From contig NC_053182.1 of the NCBI RefSeq assembly GCF_905163445.1, positions 682,001 to 746,000 on the forward strand: a DNA stretch of 64,000 nt. The letters run 5' to 3'. Below are positions 1-7,954 of the stretch, piece by piece. The DNA comes from Pararge aegeria. Lineage: Eukaryota; Arthropoda; Insecta; Lepidoptera; Nymphalidae. A model generated the notes under the pieces. The model saw nothing but the letters and a program-made list of their open reading frames with translations, was not told the DNA's origin and searched no databases. The first letter of the stretch is position 1, and every line of letters begins with the position of its first letter. A program made the position numbers and the translations under genes.

Positions 1-88
1 TTAATTAATTGCTCAGTTAGGGCTCAAATCAGGGACAAACAAACACACTTTCGCATTTATAATAATAAAATATAATATTTAGTAAGGA
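1..88 (-). mobile_element. Helitron-like 5' end, cut by window edge
   Basis: Read on the minus strand, the segment starts TCCTTACTAAAT and continues into an ATAAATGCGAAAG-type stretch followed by a TTTGTTTG run. This is the usual 5' end of lepidopteran non-autonomous Helitrons. The base before the TC is A, as expected for insertion between A and T. The 3' end is not in the window. Confidence 0.55.
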
Positions 89-1900
89 TGATATCGAGTA
101 TTTCAGTTAGACCACTGTGGCACCTCAGTCACAGCCCCGCTTCTCTTTTTGCGGCTGCTTCTGATAGCGAGTGAAATATGAGCGAGATTTCCGCGCCAGC
201 GTAGCTGTCACTCATAAAAGTGGAAATGTGCAGGTGAAATGTATGGGCGGCTTACCGTAGACAATTTACTTTTTACCTTTTGGGCTATTTTTTGCAGATT
301 TTACAGACATGGCGAACGGTGAACTACTAACTAGCATTTATTCCCCACTGCGTCCGCTTAGTATTTGTTTTATATCACGGTATATTTTTGCTTTAGACAC
401 ACTCTCATACACAGCCGCACACACACACACATAAACACACACCCTATTAATGCCCCACTGCTCGTCATAGGCCTCTCTAGAACCCTCTCTCTCATAGGAG
501 AGAGGGTTCTAGCAGGGTTCTAGAGTATAAACGCACAACGCTACTCCAATGCGGGTTGGCTTTAACGACTATTATCACAAATTAGTGATAATAACAAAGA
601 CCTTCGGCGCAAATTGCCGACCGAGGGTCCTCAACAATACCACCATTTTGAATTAAACACATCTTTCTTCTTTAATCCTCTGCCTATATCTTAGTCCACT
701 TGCTACCTGATTCTTCTGCCTAACTAGATTTTTTCCAACATACTTATAAGTTTTTTTCCAAAGATCCAAACTCATACGAGAGTTTCGCACATGCTATCAT
801 CCAATCATAATCATCTTATTATAGTACCATACTACAGTAGGTAAAGATCTAAATATAGATAGCCCGAGTAGTTAAAAACAGTATTTGCGTGTAAGCTTTT
901 TATATATCATCAGAGCTGAGCATAATTTTGAATTATTTGAATTAAGTTCGAGAGAGGTGTTGTTTCGGTTTATGAAGCAAAGTCTTCTCCTATATCTTAA
1001 TACAAAAACAAACGGAAACATAAATTCTACAACAACTTATATTACCTATTAGAATTTCTCCGGGGACATAATTTTCTACAAACCTTCACAGAAAAATGCG
1101 TGATGAATGGTAATTACGGGCTCATCCTCGCTAAAGGAAATTCACTTAACCGGAAATTAAGCAGTGCCATAAATTTAAAAAGCTCTGACAGGTATAATAT
1201 TTTAGAAATATTATAAAACAAAGGCTTTCTAGAGACACGGGGCGATAATTATCGCATTGTGTCATTGGAAGCCAACGTCGGTACTGCGGCATTGCAGCAT
1301 CGTGCGACAAATTTAAATCTGCAGTCGTAACCATCTCTATTTCCTTAACTGTAGGCGTTAAAATAGAACGTAAAGTTGCGCAAGGGTGTTGTAAAATCAT
1401 TTAAAGTACAAAATCAGTGGCGTGAGTGTGCATATATTACAGAACATGGCAACATGGCAACGCAGCTGGCCACCCCGTAGCCGATTTATTAATATCACGC
1501 GATTATCATTCGGGGGTGAAAATTTATAATGATATAAATAATTTTCGATATCACCGCTATCATAAACATATTTTAATTTATATTCTCTTTGTTGTGCCGT
1601 GATGTTAAGTTTAATAATATATTTTTGGAAGCGGCAAAAATGTCGCCGGGCACATTGTTAGTTTCATTTTACAATAGCACGTGCAATGGCAATCGCAAAC
1701 GTGTCAACAGTGCCAGCGGTATTGCGACCCCAAACGTACCTACCAAAAACATCTCCTTGACAGTACTTACTTCTGAAAATTGGTACTGCGTGATCCGTTT
1801 TGGCGTGCACTGGTTGGTGCTACTAAGCTGGAGCATTTAAATAGGTTAACAATTAAAATATCCCGTTCTCGCTATTTGAGTATTAAAATCCAAGTATATA
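89..1900. other. AT-rich DNA, no gene recognised
   Basis: No coding signal or known repeat was recognised apart from a CA-rich stretch at about 407-444 and the foldback at 477-512. Short open frames here have no recognisable motif and AT-rich composition, so they were not called. Confidence 0.6.
477..512. repeat. Perfect 15-bp inverted repeat
   Basis: Arms at 477-491 (ctagaaccctctctc) and 498-512 are exact reverse complements around a 6-nt loop (tcatag). Part of the arm (agggttctag) recurs immediately after. The function is unknown; it is read directly from the sequence. Confidence 0.85.
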
Positions 1901-2182
1901 ACCGGGTGGCACAGTGGTTAGGAGCTCGACTTCACTTTCAGGGGGCCGAGTTCGAATCCCAGTTCAACACAAAATCTAAAAATATCAGTTGCTTCAACGG
2001 TGAAGGAAAACATCGTGAGAAAACCCGCATGCCTCAGAGTTCTACATAATGTTCTCAAAAGTATGTGGAGTCCACAAATCCGGACTGGGCTTGCGTAGTG
2101 GACTACGGCCTTAACCCCTTCTCATTGTGGCAGGAGACCCGTGCCTTGTACTGGGCCGGTAATGGGTTGATATGATGATGAT
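1901..2182 (+). mobile_element. tRNA-derived SINE, family A (GATGAT tail)
   Basis: The head (tggcacagtggttaggagct) resembles a tRNA A box, and gagttcgaatccc matches a Pol III B box. The body carries the family core (aaaacatcgtgag, ataatgttctcaaa, gtggactacggcc, ggagacccgtgcc) and ends in a TGATATGATGATGAT tail. Related copies lie at 15018, 28168, 36210, 38244, 38648 (minus), 44523 and 61248. It resembles the Metulj-type SINEs of butterflies; that family name comes from memory and was not checked. Confidence 0.85.
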
Positions 2183-2376
2183 ACCCGGATAACATTATTT
2201 ATCATCATCAGATATTTTTCATTAAAGGGATTTTTAAGATTAGATTATTTTCAAAATGTTATGTTGTTAATTATTTACGGGACTTGGAATATTTTCCAAG
2301 TTAAACGCCAATTCCCCTACTGCGGCAAAAATAAAACCAATATAACTAATAATAAACGTTTTTTATATTTATATAT

Positions 2377-2595
2377 TCACACATCGCCATCTAGCCCCAA
2401 AATAAGTGCTTGTGTTGATGATGATCAATATTTTTGTGAATTATATACATACATGCTTATAATATACATATTTATCTAAACACCCAGACACTGAAAAACA
2501 TGTTTATCACACAAACATTTTCCAGTTGTGGGAATCGAACCCAAGGCCTTGGACTCAGAAAGCAGGGTCGCCGCCCACTGCGACAATCGGCTGTC
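2377..2595 (-). mobile_element. tRNA-derived SINE, family B (TTTA tail)
   Basis: On the minus strand the head has a tRNA-like A box followed by ctttctgagtccaaggcc and a B box (ggttcgattccc). The body has the family core (ttttcagtgtctgggtgttt, and ggggctagatggcgatgtg). Eight copies occur in the window. This copy has scattered substitutions (for example a CGACAATCGG head), so it is not recent. Confidence 0.85.
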
Positions 2596-2597
2596 AA

Positions 2598-3799
2598 ATA
2601 TCACTTAATGCAAATACTTCACTGGTCAATCATCAAATAGAATTGAAAATGATTGATTAATTGAAAAGAACGAATGTTAAAGCTTTTTTTTAAATAGATG
2701 TTTAGACTCCACTAGATTTACGTCCTTGGAAGGTTCTAAGCAAATAGATCTTACGTAACCAAGACAATAATCGCTGTCATAAACAGCAACGTTGTTACAC
2801 CCCACTGGCCCTGCGGCCGGTAAACCTCCCACGCAGTTATCACTCACCCTAAAATATTTAAACATCAAATCCGTGACAGAAAGGACAAAGCAAAGGGCTA
2901 ATAAGCTACTCTTCGCTCTAAGTTGATGTATCAAACAATATTACGGACCTCGACATTATACATTTGTTTACTTTACAAATTCTTGTTTGGTCAGCAGGAT
3001 ATATTTATGTTAGTTATCATATAATATGCAAAATACAAAAAGATATTTTAAGGTGAAATAATCCGGAGAACCTTATTTTTGGTTAAAATAAGCCTATCAT
3101 AAGCTTTTAGAAGCGTTCATTTATATTTTTACTAGTACTTCAAACTCAAAACGGAATAAAATGCACCCTTAAACTAATGAAAGCGGGTATTCTTTTGCGT
3201 ACACCATCTCACAGCGTATTTTTATTTGTTGCAATATTTACATAAATATTAAATATTAAAATTTGTGATCCTTATTCTTTATTAGGCTAGACTAAAGGCG
3301 AGTAGAGGGGAAACCGATGGGATAAGGAGCTTCCGACCCGCGACACCGATGACCTGAATTACAAGAATGGGTTTTTGATCAATAATTGTTATTATGCTGA
3401 TTGCTGCAGAAAGGTTAATATCCAAAATATATACAAAATAGCAGAGGTTTTATACCTGAGCATGAAATTAAAAAATGGACCATGAAATAGGTAGCTTAAC
3501 TTGTTTAAACCTTCTTCCGCGTTTGTTGAGTAAGACAGACAAATAAATATAGCTTTGTTTTTTAATAAAGGTTAATACACATTATAATTTACCAAGGAAT
3601 GACGCAAACTAATATCTTCGCCTATTATCCAATATTCTAAACTTTGGTAAATTTTTAAGATTTATTATGCACTTTATATTAAAACTTATAAGCATAACAC
3701 AATCTACAATATCCGTTCTATCGGTCAAATAGATCTTGCTGCTTACGCGTATTCGCAAACACAGTCGTGCTTTGACGCCACGGCTAGTCTGTGTTGTAA
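2598..3799. other. AT-rich DNA, no gene recognised
   Basis: No repeat family, RNA gene or convincing coding frame was recognised in this stretch. Confidence 0.55.
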
Positions 3800-3906
3800 T
3801 TAAACGGGTGCGAGGCCGTATGGACCCTTGTTTGATATCCGCCGGATCGAAGTGACCCTGTGTTTGATTTTAACTGGGTCGAAGTGGCCCCTTGTTTGAT
3901 TTTGGC
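3800..3906. repeat. Degenerate minisatellite, about 32-bp unit
   Basis: Roughly three imperfect units follow each other. Each contains gacccttgtttgat or a variant (ggaccc/gaccct/ggcccc followed by ttgtttgat), then a ggrtcgaagtg-type junction. The short open frame on the minus strand across it is a by-product of the repeat. Confidence 0.6.
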
Positions 3907-4789
3907 ATTTATAGAGACCGAACATGTTTGAACATGTGAGGTGTGAAATATCTCAAATTGTTTCCTGAATACCCGTTCACAGAATCTCACCCATCAACAG
4001 TAAACTAATCGACGAGTCGTCATATGCAACTCCTCTTCCCTTTATTTTTACCAGACTACAAATTACGACCAGGATATAATGGTGTTATAGAAATATTAGT
4101 CCGTTCATTTCAATTTGCTCGGAATTTGTTTAAAAAAGTCACAAAGTGTATGGAAACTATCCCTATCTATACCCGTCATTGTTTGTATCAGGTATGGTGG
4201 GTTGGGATACCTTGGAGGAAAGGCGTAGGAGGGCCTGACTCTTACACTACTTCTCACTCCTTAACAATAAGTTTGACAATCCAGATGCACTTAGCGAATG
4301 CTTGTTAGCTGTGCGAGTGCTTGGTAAAACGGTACGAACTTGCAGGGGAAGATTACCACTTTTTTCACTTGATTCGTTTCGTATGCTCGAAATGCTCCAA
4401 CTTTTATTGCATGGTAATCTGATTGCTCAGCACCAAAAAATTGACATTTTTAGGTAATACAAGTTTTATAATGTTTTTTGTAATGTGCATCTTTAACTGA
4501 CTTAGCGTTTTGGCTAGCTGTAACCATACTAAGGATATAAATAAATAATATCAAAGTCTATTTTGATCGATAATTATATATATGAGATATCTTTACCTTT
4601 AAACGTGGATTATTAACATAAGCATTATTATGGTGTTATAAAAAAGTAACAAAAATGGTATGATTTATTATCTAAAATTGTAGTTTTAAAATTTCTGGAT
4701 CAATGATCTCTGCTACCGATCATTTTGCGGTGGCGGTATCTAAGTATTCTAATATTTTATAGGAATATATACCTTAAAAAACTGTTTAT
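3907..4789. other. AT-rich DNA, no gene recognised
   Basis: A 94-codon open frame begins at 4024, but it shows no recognisable motif and its composition is like the flanks. No repeat was recognised. Confidence 0.5.
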
Positions 4790-5155
4790 TTTGTGCTACC
4801 GGGTCCAATTCCTACCCGTCAGGAACCCAATAAAATATACACACAAAATTTCACCAACATCGGTCACGCTGTTTAGCTCAGCTAGGCGGCAAGCACACGT
4901 AGCGAAGAATCATATATTTAGGTATTTTTCCTAGACTACCACGAATATTTCAAGACCAAAATTAGCCAAATCGATTCATCCTTTCGCGAGTTTTAGTGAG
5001 ACTAATAAGCAGCTATTCATTTTTATAGATTACTACGGGAACTACTTACGGAATCTGAATAAAAGGTAGCCTACTTTCTTTTCTACGCGCATGACAGATT
5101 TCATCCAAATCCGTTTAGCCGTTTTTGCGTGATAATATAATATATAAGATAGAAT
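4790..5155. repeat. Possible degenerate interspersed repeat
   Basis: Phrases such as aaatttcaccaacatcggt and atccaaatccgtttagccg are common in lepidopteran Helitron-like and MITE sequences near an element end. No clean terminus or inverted repeat is visible here, so class and limits are uncertain. Confidence 0.35.
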
Positions 5156-5880
5156 ATTAGTATGATTACCAGTGTTCAATAAACCGAACATATTTTAAAC
5201 ACTGCCGATATGGCTTTCGATCTGAGAGATTTGACAGTAATAAATTACCTTGTGGCAATTTATGTGTTTAAAAGAGTTTAAAAGAGATTAAAAACAATAA
5301 GAGTCTCAGTTGTAGTAAAATAGTTTCCGATAAAGAGTAATTAAAACAAATAGGCAGATAGACGATACACATAAGTAAACAATATTCCCGCTCACAATCC
5401 GATTCCTAATGTACTCCCACAGCTACACCTGACCACTAAATTGCTCATTACAATAACCAACAGTCAAGATAACGATGGTTTATTGCACTAATTATGCAAC
5501 GATTTATGTTTCTATTACATACATAGGTATGTGGCATATATACTGTATTCTATGGTTATCCCGAATCGAAAACTAAGTCGTTATCGTCTCAATATGTGGA
5601 AGTCCATCGCTGGATATTTTGGAAATTGGACTCTTAAAACGACCTTCATAACCTCCTCGGGTTAACAATAAACCTATTCACCCCCATAACCTCCCTCTCT
5701 AACACTTGTGCAAAGCGACACTGCTCCATGTCACCTACCTTTACGAATTATATACTTGTATTACAGAACGTCGGCCTTTTTAGAGTAATGGTTTTCCTAC
5801 GTCATCCGAACATTGTTACTTGAACTTCGTAACTCTAGTAAACTGTTCTGCTCGGTAGCTCTCATTCTCATCAAGCATCT
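5156..5880. other. AT-rich DNA, no gene recognised
   Basis: Nothing was recognised between the possible repeat and the GC-rich block upstream of the LINE. Confidence 0.5.
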
Positions 5881-6160
5881 GATTTGATCACGTAGAGGGG
5901 TCCAAAACCATAGATTTTTGACGTGACAACGTCTTATAATTCGATGGAGCCGGCTGCACGCACGAAAAAACATGACAACATGCGGCGTTACCTCGCTCTG
6001 AGGCGTTCCATTTAAGACTTGACGTGCAAGCGAGAGCGCGGAACGAGCGACAAAGAGGCACAATCGGCCTCCGCGCTCGGCAGCGTTCGACATCTGTCTC
6101 TCTCTTACTTGAGTGAGCGATGCGTCCGCGTGGACAGCTGCTATACAATAATACATTTAC
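5881..6160. other. GC-rich block upstream of the LINE
   Basis: Composition shifts sharply from the AT-rich flank to CpG-containing sequence (gcgagagcgcggaacgagcg, ctccgcgctcggcagcgttc). Frames are open on both strands, but none carries a known motif. It could be the outer 5' UTR or promoter of the retrotransposon, a separate repeat it landed in, or a host promoter with a non-coding exon. The sequence does not decide between these. Confidence 0.4.
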
Positions 6161-6440
6161 ATGTTTTCGTCAAGTATGAAGTGCAGTGGAAAGTGAATGT
6201 GGTGTCGATTCCGACTCGCGCATCCGTCCCGTACGGATGTCTGTCTCGCAACCGATTGCTCGAGGTGAAAGTGTCAGTGGAAATCAGTGTCCGTTTCTGC
6301 GTTGTGGTAGTGCAGTGTAGTTCTAGGGTCTAGGATTCCTGTAAGTACACGTGTTATTATTAGCGTAGTTTAACACCCTCGTCACCTAAAGGCGAGGCCC
6401 CATAGGGCCACACCCTTTTTTTAGGCACACACCTCCCTGC
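6161..6440 (+). promoter_or_regulatory. 5' UTR and presumed internal promoter of the LINE
   Basis: Jockey elements use an internal Pol II promoter in their 5' UTR. This stretch is GC-rich and has TCAGTG-type initiator-like words (gtgtcagtgg, aaatcagtg) at about 6271-6289, but no element was pinned down. A good splice-donor match (cctGTAAGTAC) lies at about 6329-6339; it could instead mark a host exon. A GC-rich imperfect palindrome (aggccccatagggcc) lies just before the start codon region. Confidence 0.45.
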
Positions 6441-6453
6441 ATGGCAGGGAGGT
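6431..6453 (+). promoter_or_regulatory. Start-codon hairpin of ORF1
   Basis: acctccctgc (6431-6440) and gcagggaggt (6444-6453) are perfect reverse complements, and the 3-nt loop between them is the first ATG of ORF1 itself. A GC-rich 10-bp stem at the start codon should hinder initiation there or make it conditional. The pairing is seen directly; the effect on translation is inference. Confidence 0.8.
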
Positions 6454-7952
6454 CAACCGCTACCCCGGGGGCCGCCATGGCCCTCGCCGACTCCGACCTT
6501 AATCTGGAGGCCCTCTTAAAGGACCTCCAGGAGAATAACGCGGGTTACCTAAACCGCTTTAGGACTGTTAGGCCTAGAGTGTTCACGGACAGCCCGCAAT
6601 CCCCGGCTCCCGCAGAGCCGATTACCGAAGACCCGGTCGCTATCCCTGCGATAGCGATCGAAGAATCTACCTCCCCGGCATCATCCGAGACCGACGACGG
6701 CTTCACCGTCGTCGGTGCTAAAAAGCGGAAGCTTAAGGCTTCCAAATCCAAGGCGAACCCGCCAAAGAAAGTGGTAACGGACCGCCCAACTAAGACCCAG
6801 TCCCAAGCGCCCCGCGCAGCGCCTCGCGCAGCGTCCCAGGCTTCCCCTGCGGACGAAGACGAGCCCGAAGACTCCCCTATGGAGGAGCAACCCCAACCCA
6901 GGGATAGAATCCCACCTCTCTTCATCCGCGACAAGCTCGCATGGATGAAAATCATCCCGCTTCTTGAAGCGAACGGCATCGGCTTCACCGGTGCCCGATC
7001 CACCGCTATAGGCATTAGAGTACAGTGCCTATCCTCCGACGACCACCGTCGGCTAACTTCAATGCTCAGAGAGCATAATATAGGTTTTCATACCTACGCC
7101 CTAAGAGACGAACGCATTCTCCGCGTCGTCATTAAAGGATTACCGAAGGAGATTAGCTCCGAGGTAATAAAAGCCGACCTTTTGTCGCAAAATCTACCTG
7201 TCCTGGAGGTACATAGGATGTACAATACCAGGACGAAATATGTCTACGAGATGGTTCTCGTTTTATTAGAACTTTCCCCCGAAGGTAAAGAGATTTACAA
7301 TCTCGAAAAAGTGTGCCACCTTTCAGGACTCACTATCGAGAAGCCCCATAACAGAGGCAAGGTCGGCCAGTGCCACCGATGCCAACTGTACGGCCATTCC
7401 GCAAGGAATTGTTTCGCCCGCCCTAGGTGCGTCAAGTGCCTGGGCGATCACGGCACCGCCGATTGCTCCCGACGGGACCCGACCGTCGACGAACCACCGA
7501 GCTGTGTACTCTGCTACACCCAGGGGCACCCCGCGAATTATCGCGGATGCCCTAAGGCGCCGCAGTTTACACGGCGCAGGGGTCCGCCGCCGGCTCGGAG
7601 ACCCGCAGCACAGCCCGCCCAACGCTTCGTCCCAGCGCCGGTACCCGCTACCAGCGCATGGGCCAAGCCCCTTAACGGAGCGCCTAGCGCCTCCGCCCCC
7701 GCCCCCGCACCGGTGCCGGTAGCCCCTCAGGCCACCGCACCGGCAGCGGCCCACCCGGCCTCAGCGCCCTCGCCCATGCACCTATCTCCGGATATGGACC
7801 CCCTGGACTTCATCCAGTACCTCGTGTCTGCGGTTGACATGAACGAGGTAAAAGTATTCTTTGCAAAGGCAAAGGTCTCCCTCAACCAGGCTATGCGTGA
7901 GCACTCTAGCCTCCTAACAACCATCGGGACTATCCAAAAAGCAATCCGTTAA
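6441..7952 (+). CDS. LINE ORF1, Gag-like zinc-knuckle RNA-binding protein
   Basis: This 503-residue protein is expected to bind element RNA and form the cytoplasmic or nuclear ribonucleoprotein. The N-terminal 150 residues are acidic and low-complexity, with a basic KKRKLKASKSK patch (about 94-104) that could be a nuclear signal. Residues about 155-300 resemble the domain usually found before zinc knuckles (PRE_C2HC-type). Three CCHC knuckles follow: C311/C314/H319/C324, C330/C333/H337/C342 and C355/C358/H363/C370. A Pro/Ala-rich linker (about 375-450) leads to a short helical-looking C-terminus. The annotated start is the first ATG; M13 (6477) is a strong alternative with a better Kozak context. 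The stop overlaps the ORF2 start. Open frames on the opposite strand are shadows. Confidence 0.93.
   Translation: MAGRSTATPGAAMALADSDLNLEALLKDLQENNAGYLNRFRTVRPRVFTDSPQSPAPAEPITEDPVAIPAIAIEESTSPASSETDDGFTVVGAKKRKLKASKSKANPPKKVVTDRPTKTQSQAPRAAPRAASQASPADEDEPEDSPMEEQPQPRDRIPPLFIRDKLAWMKIIPLLEANGIGFTGARSTAIGIRVQCLSSDDHRRLTSMLREHNIGFHTYALRDERILRVVIKGLPKEISSEVIKADLLSQNLPVLEVHRMYNTRTKYVYEMVLVLLELSPEGKEIYNLEKVCHLSGLTIEKPHNRGKVGQCHRCQLYGHSARNCFARPRCVKCLGDHGTADCSRRDPTVDEPPSCVLCYTQGHPANYRGCPKAPQFTRRRGPPPARRPAAQPAQRFVPAPVPATSAWAKPLNGAPSASAPAPAPVPVAPQATAPAAAHPASAPSPMHLSPDMDPLDFIQYLVSAVDMNEVKVFFAKAKVSLNQAMREHSSLLTTIGTIQKAIR
6471..6480 (+). promoter_or_regulatory. Perfect Kozak context at the second in-frame ATG
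   Basis: The sequence GCCGCCATGG surrounds the ATG at 6477-6479, which would start ORF1 at residue 13. It matches the full animal consensus, unlike the first ATG, which sits in a hairpin loop. Initiation at M13 would remove 12 residues before the conserved part of the protein. Confidence 0.7.
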
Positions 7953-7954
7953 TG
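7950..7954 (+). promoter_or_regulatory. TAATG stop/start overlap joining ORF1 and ORF2
   Basis: The ORF1 stop TAA (7950-7952) shares its last A with the ORF2 ATG (7952-7954). The same UAAUG arrangement is known to couple translation by termination-reinitiation in the silkworm LINE SART1. That this element uses the same mechanism is inference from the matching arrangement. Confidence 0.8.

Noticed and set aside
5797..6333. Overlapping frames of 86-119 codons on both strands in the GC-rich block
   Set aside because: Frames on both strands at once with no motif indicate composition, not coding.
6545..7015. 156-codon minus-strand frame inside ORF1
   Set aside because: Shadow of the GC-rich ORF1; Ser/Gly-rich and without motif.
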